Positions 25,721 through 34,084 of a stretch of 64,000 nucleotides of DNA are shown here, in pieces. Position numbers and translations under genes: made by a program. The DNA is taken from positions 188,154 through 252,153 of the forward strand of contig JAFXSG010000013.1 of assembly GCA_017525875.1 (NCBI GenBank). The letters run 5' to 3'. The DNA comes from Clostridia bacterium (GTDB lineage: Bacteria > Bacillota > Clostridia > Christensenellales > CAG-138). Within the stretch, counting starts at the first letter, position 1. Each line of letters begins with the position of its first letter. Under the pieces are notes generated by a model, which was not told where the DNA came from, searched no databases, and was given only the letters and a program-made list of their open reading frames with translations.

Positions 25721-25750
25721 ATTATATCATATCGAAGGTTGTGCTCTCAA
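25721..25750 (-). promoter_or_regulatory. Promoter of the unknown gene pair
   Basis: Minus strand TTGAGA (25745-25750), 18-base spacer, TATAAT (25721-25726). Confidence 0.65.
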
Positions 25751-25918
25751 GAGGGAAAACCGTTCTAAACTAGTTTCGCAGAATTGACTGAAACTTTTGA
25801 TACCCCGCCTGGATTCGATTCGTTTATCATGGAGATCGAAAGATCAACGACCGGCTTATTCGCATTGCCGAAGCACTTCCGCTAAGCATGCTCTTTATAG
25901 TCGAATCAAAAGGTTGTA

Positions 25919-26164
25919 CTATAGATCAGTGTAATTACCGTCTCTAAGAATGTCTATGCATTCCTTAAATGATTTGCTGTTGCCATCGCAATCCACAAAA
26001 CTTGTTCCCGAGTTCAACAAAACAAACAGTCTGATCGAACCAAACCCGCAGTTTCTTTTGCTCTTGCCGATCAAAGCCGATGAGTCCTGTCGTTCTATAT
26101 CAGATAGTTTATTGAAGTAGGTTTCATACTCTTTAATAAACTGATCGATTTTTTGAATTGAATA
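25919..26164 (-). pseudogene. 5'-truncated gene remnant
   Basis: An open minus-strand frame of about 80 codons without ATG, GTG or TTG near its head reads IQKIDQFIKEYETYFNKL, then RNCGFGSIRLFVLLNSG and ends NYTDL at 25921-25919. Composition and strand pattern look like real protein. It is in the same frame as the GNAT gene to its right, separated only by that gene's TAG stop. It is either the tail of a lost gene or a protein using a rare ATT start. No family is recognised. Confidence 0.4.
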
Positions 26165-26812
26165 CTATACTCGACAAATATACCAGATATCATCGCCTGT
26201 AAAACCGCATTTCCTATAGAGTTCCAGCGGTCCGGAAGTGTTGTCAAGATTTCCTGAAACTGTTACAAAATCAGCCTCAATGCCTTTGAGCCTCCATAGT
26301 AATACATCTACTATCTTTTTCCCCAGACCTCTTTTTCTGTACTCCGGAAGTACCTGAACCCATTCAATGACGCCTTCCCTGCAGGTCTCATCAAGTTCCG
26401 CTATACCCGAAGCCACCATTTTTCCGCCGTCTGCATTTATGTAGACGCATAGGTCTTCACGGAAAGTTTCATGCTGTTTCCACTTCAGAATATCTTTTTC
26501 ATTCACAACGATATTCTCGTGACCATAGGACTCATTTATCATCTCAGACAATTCTGCTGTCTGATAGTCGATTGATAAAGTGTCGTAATCAAAATCTATT
26601 GGACATAGATCTCTTAAATCATGCTTGACTCTAAAAAATCTTTGAAAATCGGAGTACTGTCCATTCCAATCTCTGCAGTGAATGATTCTGATAGAATCGG
26701 GAATGACCAGCGTTTTGTTCTTCCAATACGGGATTGAAAGCTTCCCGCACGGATCCTGAAGGTATTCATTTATATCCATCAAATCTCTCCTAACAAGCTC
26801 ATCCATCTCCAT
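26165..26812 (-). CDS. GNAT-family N-acetyltransferase
   Basis: 215 residues. Seen: the acetyl-CoA binding motif A, VLPEYRKRGLGKKIVDVLL (near residue 160), followed by LDNTSGPLELYRKCGF, the usual motif B. The N-terminal ~100 residues (YLQDPCGKLSIPYWKNKTL) form an additional region seen in acetyltransferases with ferredoxin-like lead domains. Substrate unknown. The 26812 ATG follows AGGGGG; the longer open frame to 26980 runs through the rlmD-end repeat in a different frame and is spurious upstream. Lower G+C than the surrounding core genes. It is the third cassette-like gene behind rlmD. Confidence 0.8.
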   Translation of the reverse strand: MEMDELVRRDLMDINEYLQDPCGKLSIPYWKNKTLVIPDSIRIIHCRDWNGQYSDFQRFFRVKHDLRDLCPIDFDYDTLSIDYQTAELSEMINESYGHENIVVNEKDILKWKQHETFREDLCVYINADGGKMVASGIAELDETCREGVIEWVQVLPEYRKRGLGKKIVDVLLWRLKGIEADFVTVSGNLDNTSGPLELYRKCGFTGDDIWYICRV

Positions 26813-26937
26813 ATTATCCCCCTCGGACATCGAAACTACTGTTGCAGCCCGATTTGACGGTGAAGCGAGAGTTACAGCAGTCGATTTTCTCGATTTTGCT
26901 CTCTCGCTCTGCAGAGTCTTATCTGCATTCCCACTGA

Positions 26938-26988
26938 CGGCAGAACGACTGTCTCGACATGCCTTGGAGCACCAGGTCAAATAAAAAG
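26938..26988 (-). repeat. rlmD-end repeat, copy 2
   Basis: Minus strand: CTTTTTATT, 12 bases, CCAAGGCATGT, C, GAGACAGT, then CGTTCTG. One frame reads PRHVETVVL, the closing motif of RlmD/TrmA-type methyltransferases (here rlmD ends SHVESVILMSRGG). It matches copy 1 with identical spacing and stands between two GNAT genes. Confidence 0.75.
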
Positions 26989-27097
26989 GCTTGTATTCGG
27001 CTCACTGTCTCATTCCAATGAAAAAGCGGGCAATTCCCCGACAGGTCAGGGGCGGGGCAGTAAGTTGAATATCGGCAAAGCGATAAGCCGGAATTTA

Positions 27098-27619
27098 TCA
27101 CACTCCATGATAACAGTATTCAAGACCGAAATCATGATTGTCTGCTTCCTCATTCAGGTAGTCATACCCTTCTTCTGACACGACTTGAAATCCACTTTTT
27201 TCATGTGTCTTCAAAGACGCGGCATTCTTCTTGCTTACGCAGCTGCAAAGCCGAAACGGACCGTTTTCCTTCAATGAATCTGCAACACTTGAAAGAAGCA
27301 TGGCTCCGTATCCCTTTCTTCTGCAATCCGGACGCGTCTCAAGTGCTTCAAGGTAGTACAGACCTTTTTGAATCATACACGTTCTTAGTGCACTGACATA
27401 AATCCCATCTATCTCAAGGACCCAGTATGCTGCTTCTGCTTTTTTGAAAAAGTCGTTCTTTAGGAAATCCAGAAACCCCGCTTCAACTTTTTGGACGGCT
27501 GCTTCTTTATCTGCTTCGTCAGGGAAAAAGTAATCTGTGTTTTCATAATTGCTTTCGGAATACACATCCATCAGCTTTCTTGTATCCACTTTCTGATAAT
27601 CTATTATTTTTATAAGCAA
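27098..27619 (-). CDS. GNAT-family N-acetyltransferase
   Basis: 173 residues from TTG at 27619. Seen: ESNYENTDYFFPDEADKEAA at the N-terminus, AAYWVLEIDGIYVSALRT, and the motif A segment EALETRPDCRRKGYGAMLLSS with the R-R-K-G-Y-G pyrophosphate loop, then KKNAASLKTHEKSGF. It transfers an acetyl group from acetyl-CoA to an unknown acceptor. GGAG lies six bases before the TTG; the GTG at 27631 overlaps that GGAG and has no site of its own. Between rlmD-end repeat copies 1 and 2, with G+C lower than core genes: probably acquired. Confidence 0.8.
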   Translation of the reverse strand: MLIKIIDYQKVDTRKLMDVYSESNYENTDYFFPDEADKEAAVQKVEAGFLDFLKNDFFKKAEAAYWVLEIDGIYVSALRTCMIQKGLYYLEALETRPDCRRKGYGAMLLSSVADSLKENGPFRLCSCVSKKNAASLKTHEKSGFQVVSEEGYDYLNEEADNHDFGLEYCYHGV

Positions 27620-27657
27620 AGTTTTCTCCACAAGCTTCGATTTGGTTATTTCTTCGT

Positions 27658-27708
27658 CATCAATACCACTGTCTCCACATGCCTTGGGACAATAGCGTGA
27701 ATAAAAAG
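27658..27708 (-). repeat. rlmD-end repeat, copy 1
   Basis: Minus strand: CTTTTTATT, 12 bases, CCAAGGCATGT, G, GAGACAGT, then GGTATTGATG. One frame reads VPRHVETVVLMTKK and stops. Over the 24 bases coding HVETVVLM it matches the true rlmD end (28198-28221) at 20 positions. Just before it, ATAGCG...CGCTAT forms an imperfect hairpin. Confidence 0.78.
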
Positions 27709-27768
27709 TTCATTATCTACGCTATCCACACGACCCTCGGCGTCAGGAATATGCCGTTGACAACACTA

Positions 27769-28143
27769 TTACTCCTGCTCATCAAATAGCTCGGTTGAAT
27801 CTTTTTCTACCCATCCAAATGAATTCTTAAAATCCTTAAAACAGTCTGGGCATACCCAATAGCGCATATCTTTCGTGCAGTAGAAAACGCATTCCTTATC
27901 AGTTGTCGCTTTCTCCCAGCAGAATTCGCAATGTTCATGCCAGAAGTGTTGAATCTTTTCGCCTTCCAGATATTCTTCTCCCCGCCGCATCTGTTCAACA
28001 AACCGATGAGCTTCGGTTGAGATCATTTGATAAAACGCATTTTTCTCAGCATATGCCTTTATCCAAAAATCCGGAAATCTGACTTTATAAAATGTCAGAT
28101 GCTTTAGATATTCTTCTTGCCCTCTCAATCTCCAGTCATCCAT
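27769..28143 (-). CDS. Small zinc-ribbon-like protein of unknown function
   Basis: 124 residues. Seen: DDWRLRGQEEYLKHLTFYKVRF at the N-terminus, then HEHCEFCWEKATTD and YWVCPDCFKDFKNSFGWVE, giving two Cys-x-x-Cys pairs that can bind one zinc. Proteins with this WRLxGQEEYL...DHDHCEFCW...WVCxxCF layout recur in gut Firmicutes; I know no function. The ATG at 28143 follows AAAGGAT; an ATG at 28161 is possible. It begins about 40 bases after the rlmD stop and is followed by rlmD-end repeat copy 1, making it the first unit of the cassette-like array. Confidence 0.78.
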   Translation of the reverse strand: MDDWRLRGQEEYLKHLTFYKVRFPDFWIKAYAEKNAFYQMISTEAHRFVEQMRRGEEYLEGEKIQHFWHEHCEFCWEKATTDKECVFYCTKDMRYWVCPDCFKDFKNSFGWVEKDSTELFDEQE

Positions 28144-28182
28144 TATAATATCCTTTCCCATCAGGTATCAAAACTGTACACT

Positions 28183-29544
28183 CTACCCGCCTCGAGACAT
28201 CAATATGACTGATTCCACATGGCTTGTTTGAGGAAACATGTCAAACGGTTGGACTGATTCTATCCTGTATCCGGCTGCAGCAAGTTGTTTGCAGTCGCGG
28301 GCAAGTGTGGAGGGGTCGCAGGAAACGTAGCAGATACGCTCTGCACCGCTTGCGGCGATCGCATCGATCGCTTCCGGCATAGCGCCTTTGCGCGGAGGAT
28401 CGAGCATGACCTTATTGATCTTTTGACCTTTCTTGATCAGCTGCGGAAGAAGGTCCTCTACGTTCGCGCAGAAGAACTCGGCGTTATCTATGCCGTTCGC
28501 CTTCGCGCTGCGTTTTGCATCCTCTATGGCAGGCGCGACCGCTTCGACGCCGGTAACGCTTCCGGCTTGCTGCGCCATGAGCAGCGAGATCGTGCCGATG
28601 CCGCAGTACAGGTCGAGCACGCTGTCCCGCCTGTCCAGTTCGAGCGCACCGACCGCTTTTAAATAGAGTTTTCGCATCTGAACTGTGTTTACCTGCAAAA
28701 AGCTTTCTGCTGCGACTGAAAACTCAAGACCGCAGACGTTCTCCCTGATCGTTTGGTTTCCGAAAGCGACGCGGCTTTTTCGGCCAAGGATAAGGCTCGT
28801 CCTGCCCGGGTTCAGATTGACTATCAGGCTTTTTAGAGACGGAACGGCGGCGCGCAGGGACGAAACGAGTTCTTTCTCGCATTCAAACGGTTTTGCGGCT
28901 ATAATAACGACCATCGTCTCGCCGAGCGACGTGGTCCTGACGAGAAGATGCCTGATACAGCCTTTTCCGGTCCTCTCGTTATACGCCCGGATACCGAGTC
29001 CATTTGCCCAATCGGTGACTGCTTTGAGCGCTGCTTCAGCTATTCCGCTTTGGATCAGGCAGCTTTTGACCGGAACGACCCGATGGCTCTTTTCGGCAAT
29101 GCAGCCGGAGACTACTCGCTCATCGTGCTCCGCGAATGAAAACACAGCCTTGTTGCGGTAATGGGTCGGGTCGTCCGTTCCGATGCAGGGTTCGACTTTG
29201 ATATCGGCAAAGCCTCCGAGCCGCGTAAGCGCGTCTTTTACGCGCTGTGTCTTGAAAGAGAGCTGTGCGGGATAGCTCATATGCATGAGATCGCAGCCGC
29301 CGCATTCCTCGTAATACGGGCAGGCAGGATCGCGCCTGTCGGACGACCGTCCGACAAGATCCGTCATTTTGCCAGCTGCATACGACGGCGTGGTTTTTTC
29401 AATGACAGCGGTGATTTTTTCGTTGACAAGGGCGCCGGGAACGAACACCGTCATCCCATTATGGCGGCCTATGCCCTGCCCTTTTGAGCCGTAGGCGTCG
29501 ATCGTGAGGCTAACTATGTCGTTCGGTTTTAGGGTCGTTTCCAT
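28183..29544 (-). CDS. rlmD: 23S rRNA (uracil-5-)-methyltransferase, RlmD/RumA family
   Basis: 453 residues. Seen: N-terminal TRAM domain (VSLTIDAYGSKGQGIGRHNG), a [4Fe-4S] cysteine set ACPYYEECGGCDLMHMSYP with a later KSCLIQSG, SAM motif VLDLYCGIGTISLLMAQQ, LDPPRKG and the catalytic YVSCDPSTLARD. It methylates C5 of a uracil in 23S rRNA. Firmicutes relatives include RlmCD, so the exact position is not known. The ATG follows the dnaE stop by one base. The C-terminal codons (PQTSHVESVILM) are the template for two partial repeats further along, and this 3' end is a known type of insertion target for mobile elements. Confidence 0.93.
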   Translation of the reverse strand: METTLKPNDIVSLTIDAYGSKGQGIGRHNGMTVFVPGALVNEKITAVIEKTTPSYAAGKMTDLVGRSSDRRDPACPYYEECGGCDLMHMSYPAQLSFKTQRVKDALTRLGGFADIKVEPCIGTDDPTHYRNKAVFSFAEHDERVVSGCIAEKSHRVVPVKSCLIQSGIAEAALKAVTDWANGLGIRAYNERTGKGCIRHLLVRTTSLGETMVVIIAAKPFECEKELVSSLRAAVPSLKSLIVNLNPGRTSLILGRKSRVAFGNQTIRENVCGLEFSVAAESFLQVNTVQMRKLYLKAVGALELDRRDSVLDLYCGIGTISLLMAQQAGSVTGVEAVAPAIEDAKRSAKANGIDNAEFFCANVEDLLPQLIKKGQKINKVMLDPPRKGAMPEAIDAIAASGAERICYVSCDPSTLARDCKQLAAAGYRIESVQPFDMFPQTSHVESVILMSRGG

Positions 29545-29545
29545 A

Positions 29546-32500
29546 TCAATTGCTCTGTGCGGGTTGTTTCTTCGGCACTACGCGCACCCTGTTTTCACCG
29601 AGGAGCGCGGCAAGCTCCGCAAGCAGGTCCTTGGAAAGGTTGACGCGCAGCTCCTTGCTCGCGCGCAGCTTTCGGCCTGTCGCCGGGAACACGAAATACA
29701 CGTCACGATTTCCCGGGAAACGGCGCATGATTTCGACAACTCTCTGCTGCAGCGGCTCGGTCTGCGGTATGAATTCGAGCACGAGCAGCTTCTCGCCTCC
29801 CTTGATGAGGGGGACGATATCCTCGATGAAGACCGAGTTCGGTTTGTCCTCGCGCATGGAAAACCTACCGGTCACGATCACACGGCGGTCGTTGACCATC
29901 AATGAAGAATACTTCTGGTAGACGCTCGGAAATGCGACTATCTCGACCGAACCCGTCATATCCTCCAGCACGCCGAACGCCATAACTCCGGCGCCGGATT
30001 TGACCGGCCTTGTGCGCACACCACCGACTATACCGCCGATGCGGACCATTGCATTATCCTGAACGGGTGTATCCTCGGCGCTCAGTTCCGCGCAGGTGTA
30101 TTTGAATTCGGCCATCTCCTGCTCGTATTCCATCAGCGGATGCCCGCTTGCATAAATACCGATGGCTTCACGCTCCATCGTGAGCAGTTCGTCGAGCGAG
30201 TACTCCTCTTTCGTATCCTCGCCCTGCACAGAGGCTGCAGGCTGAATCAGATCATCTCCGAAATCGAAGAACGACAGCTGACCTGATTCCATGCGTTTGC
30301 GCTCCGCATTGGCGGAAGCAAGCTCCTGCTCGTAATGGGACATCAGATACTTTCTTGAAACGCCGGTGCTGTCGAAGCAGCCGGCCTTGATGAGCCACTC
30401 GAGCATGCGCTTGTTTAGCCCCTCCGCGCGGCGTACAAAAGCCGAGAAATCACGAAAATCACCGCCTTGCCTGCGTTCTTCAAGCACGTCGTTGATAACG
30501 CCTTCGCCAACGTTGCGGATCGCTGCAAGGCCGAAGCGAATGGAGCCGTTATCGACCGAGAAGCGCGTCTCGCTCCTGTTGATATCGGGCGGCAGGATCT
30601 GAATGCCGCGCTGTCTGCAGTAGTAGATATAAGATGCGATCTTATCCGGAACGGTCAGAAAGCTGTTTATGATCGCGGTCATGAATTCGACCGGGTATAG
30701 GCATTTGAGCAGCGCAGTGCGGTATGCAACGACCGCGTAACAGGCTGCATGGGCTTTGTTGAAAGCATATGACGCAAAATCCATCATTTCATCAAAGATC
30801 TGCTCGGCTGCTTCTTTAGAAACGCCTCTGCGCAGAGCGCCGTCGACCGTTACTTTGCCGTTCTCCTCGATACCGTAGATGAAGTTTTTGCGTTCCTGCG
30901 CCATTACGTCGTGCTTTTTCTTGCTCATGGCGCGGCGAACAAGGTCGCTCCTGCCGAGCGAATAGCCGGCAAGATCACGGACTATCTGCATGACCTGCTC
31001 CTGATATACCATGCATCCGTAAGTCGTGCTCAGTATCGGGCGAAGCAGCTCGGTCTCGTAATGAACGGATGCTTCGTTTTGCTTGCCCTGGATATAGCGC
31101 GGGATCTGGTCCATCGGACCCGGGCGGTAAAGCGAAATGCCTGCGATGATGTCCTCAAGGCTCGATGGCTTCATCTGCTGCATAAAGCTCGTCATTCCGG
31201 CGGATTCCAGCTGGAACACGCCGACCGTATCGCCGGAACCTATCAGTTCGAACACACGCGGGTCGTCATAATTGCAGTTTTGAAAATCGGGAGGCGTTCC
31301 ACCGCCCCGGCGGATAAAATCGAGGCAGTCGCGTATGACGGTGAGGGTTCTGAGGCCTAGGAAATCCATTTTGAGCATTCCGAGCTCCTCAAGCTCCGTC
31401 ATCGTGAACTGAGTGGTGATCGATTCGTCATTGCGCTGCAGCGGAACGAGCTCCATCGTCGGCAGGGACGAGATCACGACGCCCGCGGCGTGAGTTGAGG
31501 TGTTTCTCGGCAGACCTTCGACCTTCATCGCAAGGTCGATTAGCTTATGTACCTGATTATCCGTATCGTATAGCGTTTTCAGCTCCGGCGAAAGCTCGAG
31601 CGCGGCTTTAAGATTTATGTCCTTGCCTCCCTGCTTGCCCTGTGGGATGAGTTTTGCGATCCGGTCCGCCTCCTGGTACGGAAAGCGCAGCGCGCGGGCA
31701 ACGTCCCGAACGGCGCCTTTTGCCGCCATCGTGCCGAAGGTGACGATCTGGGCAACGTGGTCGCTGCCGTATTTGCGTTTGACGTATTCGATGACTTCCT
31801 GCCTGCGTTCATAGCAGAAGTCAACGTCGAAATCCGGCATGCTCACGCGTTCGGGATTAAGAAAGCGTTCGAAGATCAGGCTGTATTTGATAGGATCGAT
31901 ATCCGTTATGCCCATCGTGTACGCCGCGATGGAAGCAGCGCCGCTGCCGCGACCGGGGCCGACTTCGATCCCGCTGCTCTTTGCAAAATGAATGAAATCC
32001 CAAACGATCAAGTAGTAATCGACAAAGCCCATACGCGTGATGACGCTGAGCTCATATTCGAGCCTGTCCCAATGCTCCTTTGTGGGCTCGCCATAGCGGC
32101 GATACATGCCGTCTGTGCAGAGTTTTCTGAGGTAGGTCTCGTTATCCATTCCGTCCGGCGCTGTAAAGCCGGGCAGGTGGCGTTTCCCGAATTCGATGGT
32201 GAGATCGCATTTTTCGGCTATTTCGCGAGTGTTGCGGACTGCCTGCTCATACCCGTACATGCGTTCCAGCATTTCTTCCTCGCTCTTGAGGTAAAACTCC
32301 TCCGACTGCATGCGCATACGGTTTTCTTCGTCCACAAAGCGGCCGGTCTGCACACACAGAAGTACATCCTGCGCTTCCGCGTCAGCCTTTTGTACGTAGT
32401 GAACGTCGTTCGTTGCAACGGTCTTGATGCGGAGCTGCTTTGCAAGTTCGTTCAAACGAGGCAGTACGACAAGCTGTTCCGGGATGCCGTGATTCTGCAA

Positions 32501-33010
32501 CTCGATATAGAAGTCATCTCCGAAGATGCCTTTCAGACGTGTCGCAATTGAACGGGCGTCATCATACCGGTTCATCAGCAGATAATGCGGAATGTCGCCC
32601 GCAAGGCAGGCGGAGAGGCAGATAAGGCCTTCATGGTATTGCTCGAGCAGATCGTAATCGATACGCGGGCGGTAATAAAACCCGTCCACAAAAGCTATGC
32701 TCGAAAGTTTGATGAGGTTTTTATAGCCCGTAAGGTTTTTACAGAGTAGGATGAGATGTGCGTTTTCACTCTTGCCGTTTTTGTCGGCAATGGTCTTCGG
32801 GGCGACGTATGCCTCCATGCCTATGATCGGTTTTATGCCTGCCTTAGTACATTTCTTGTAGAACTCGATCACGCCGTACATATTGCCGTGATCCGTTATT
32901 GCAATTGAATCCATTCCGAGCTCTTTCGCCCGGTCGATAAGATCGTTTATTCGCGCCGCGCCGTCGAGAAGGCTGTATTCCGTGTGAACGTGCAGATGTG
33001 TGAAGCTCAT
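29546..33010 (-). CDS. dnaE: DNA polymerase III alpha subunit (DnaE)
   Basis: 1154 residues, normal length. Seen: N-terminal PHP domain THLHVHTEYSLLDGAAR and ITDHGNMYG, the catalytic palm with VGPGRGSGAASIAAY (near residue 355) and MPDFDVDFCYERR (near 395), KFIYGIEENGK finger region, helix-hairpin-helix and a C-terminal OB domain (VRIGGIVGGVRTRPVKSG). It synthesises DNA in replication; in Firmicutes DnaE usually extends primers before PolC takes over, though PolC cannot be seen in this window. Downstream of whiA by 58 bases and directly ahead of rlmD. Confidence 0.96.
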   Translation of the reverse strand: MSFTHLHVHTEYSLLDGAARINDLIDRAKELGMDSIAITDHGNMYGVIEFYKKCTKAGIKPIIGMEAYVAPKTIADKNGKSENAHLILLCKNLTGYKNLIKLSSIAFVDGFYYRPRIDYDLLEQYHEGLICLSACLAGDIPHYLLMNRYDDARSIATRLKGIFGDDFYIELQNHGIPEQLVVLPRLNELAKQLRIKTVATNDVHYVQKADAEAQDVLLCVQTGRFVDEENRMRMQSEEFYLKSEEEMLERMYGYEQAVRNTREIAEKCDLTIEFGKRHLPGFTAPDGMDNETYLRKLCTDGMYRRYGEPTKEHWDRLEYELSVITRMGFVDYYLIVWDFIHFAKSSGIEVGPGRGSGAASIAAYTMGITDIDPIKYSLIFERFLNPERVSMPDFDVDFCYERRQEVIEYVKRKYGSDHVAQIVTFGTMAAKGAVRDVARALRFPYQEADRIAKLIPQGKQGGKDINLKAALELSPELKTLYDTDNQVHKLIDLAMKVEGLPRNTSTHAAGVVISSLPTMELVPLQRNDESITTQFTMTELEELGMLKMDFLGLRTLTVIRDCLDFIRRGGGTPPDFQNCNYDDPRVFELIGSGDTVGVFQLESAGMTSFMQQMKPSSLEDIIAGISLYRPGPMDQIPRYIQGKQNEASVHYETELLRPILSTTYGCMVYQEQVMQIVRDLAGYSLGRSDLVRRAMSKKKHDVMAQERKNFIYGIEENGKVTVDGALRRGVSKEAAEQIFDEMMDFASYAFNKAHAACYAVVAYRTALLKCLYPVEFMTAIINSFLTVPDKIASYIYYCRQRGIQILPPDINRSETRFSVDNGSIRFGLAAIRNVGEGVINDVLEERRQGGDFRDFSAFVRRAEGLNKRMLEWLIKAGCFDSTGVSRKYLMSHYEQELASANAERKRMESGQLSFFDFGDDLIQPAASVQGEDTKEEYSLDELLTMEREAIGIYASGHPLMEYEQEMAEFKYTCAELSAEDTPVQDNAMVRIGGIVGGVRTRPVKSGAGVMAFGVLEDMTGSVEIVAFPSVYQKYSSLMVNDRRVIVTGRFSMREDKPNSVFIEDIVPLIKGGEKLLVLEFIPQTEPLQQRVVEIMRRFPGNRDVYFVFPATGRKLRASKELRVNLSKDLLAELAALLGENRVRVVPKKQPAQSN

Positions 33011-33068
33011 GTTTTTCTCTCTTTCCGTGTTTCGTGCCTAATTCACGCTAAAGTGCTTTTCAATGTTT

Positions 33069-34058
33069 TCATTCGTTCTGTTCGCCGGTCCTCCGACCGG
33101 GCTTCAGTGCCCCCGTTCTGATATCATCAGCCATCTGTCTGAGCTTTTTCAGACGATAATTTACGGCTGATTTGCCTATCCCGAGCTCGTCCGCAAGCTC
33201 CGCAAGAGAAAGCTCATAGTTGTTTAGCCTCTCCACTGCAACGTCTCTCAGCTCCTGCGGAAGTTTCTCCATGCCAAGCGTGTCTATTACAAGCCGGATA
33301 TCCTCCGCCTGGTGTTTTGCCGTCTGCGCCACGCGCTCAAGGTTTGCGCTGATGCAGTTTACGCTTCTGTTGGCTTCGTTCTTAGCCTGCTTGACGATCC
33401 GCTCGTTTGAGACCTCCATCATCGCTGCTGACGCGCCGATATAGGCGAGCAGGTCTTCAAGCTTGTCTCCGTCTTTAATATAAATAACGATGCTGTTTTT
33501 TCGCTTTGTGAGCTTCGGTTCGATGCCGTGTTCCGAGAGTATCCTCACGGCTGCGGGTACGACCGCTTCGTTCGCGGTTACGAATTCCGCATGGTACGAT
33601 TTTTCCGGTTTTGATACCATTCCGCAGGCAAGAAAAAGTCCGCGGACGAACATTTTCATCTGCGTCTCGGTCTTTATCGCCGCCTCAGGCACGACCGGAA
33701 CAAACTGTTTCCCGCCCTCGCCGTCAAGGCTCATTATTCCGGTATCGAGCATGTATTTTTCAGTGCCGTCTCCGTAAGCCATAAGCTCACAGTAACGCGC
33801 GTTGAGCCGTTCGTGCTTGACTTCCGAGAGTTTTGCGGTGAGGCCCCAGTATTGACTCGTGAGCTTGGCTGCAAGTTCAAGGGCTTCCTTGCTTTTGAGA
33901 ACGTAGTGCACGCCCCAGCTGCGGGCTTCCGGTACGAACTTGAGCGAACCGATCCCGAGCGTGAACGCCGACAGCAGCGCACGCGCGTCGGAAGCGCGCT
34001 TTACGCGAAGGCCGGAGAGCTCGGATTTGATTTTCGAAGAGAACGATTCGTTCTGCAT
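33069..34058 (-). CDS. whiA: DNA-binding protein WhiA
   Basis: 329 residues. Seen: SFSSKIKSELSGLRVKRASDARALLSAF (LAGLIDADG-like N-terminal domain), a degenerate homing-endonuclease-type core (RGLFLACGMVSKPEKSYHAEF), VNCISANLERVAQTAKHQAEDI, and a C-terminal helix-turn-helix, LAELADELGIGKSAVNYRLKKL. WhiA is a nucleoid-associated or regulatory protein linked to division and, in Streptomyces, sporulation. Start at 34058 has AAGGAA upstream; the frame reaches 34088 but overlaps rapZ there. It directly follows rapZ; the yvcK gene that normally lies between them is missing. Confidence 0.94.
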   Translation of the reverse strand: MQNESFSSKIKSELSGLRVKRASDARALLSAFTLGIGSLKFVPEARSWGVHYVLKSKEALELAAKLTSQYWGLTAKLSEVKHERLNARYCELMAYGDGTEKYMLDTGIMSLDGEGGKQFVPVVPEAAIKTETQMKMFVRGLFLACGMVSKPEKSYHAEFVTANEAVVPAAVRILSEHGIEPKLTKRKNSIVIYIKDGDKLEDLLAYIGASAAMMEVSNERIVKQAKNEANRSVNCISANLERVAQTAKHQAEDIRLVIDTLGMEKLPQELRDVAVERLNNYELSLAELADELGIGKSAVNYRLKKLRQMADDIRTGALKPGRRTGEQNE

Positions 34059-34084
34059 AGTTCTTTTTCCTTGTGGACTAAGGG

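Larger units (their letters stand above)
25687..26164. other. 478-base region: promoter, degraded DNA and a gene remnant
   Basis: The left end holds the promoter of the unknown pair. From 25751 to 25918 nothing coding or structured is recognised. From 25919 rightwards a minus-strand remnant is listed separately. This is the left margin of the AT-richer accessory patch that ends at rlmD. Confidence 0.6.

Noticed and set aside
26813..26980. 56-residue N-terminal extension of the GNAT protein
   Set aside because: The extra residues cover the repeat and have no GNAT similarity; a good ribosome site lies at 26812.
26919..27101. 60-codon minus-strand ORF upstream of the GNAT gene
   Set aside because: Runs through the rlmD-end repeat in the non-homologous frame; no ribosome site.
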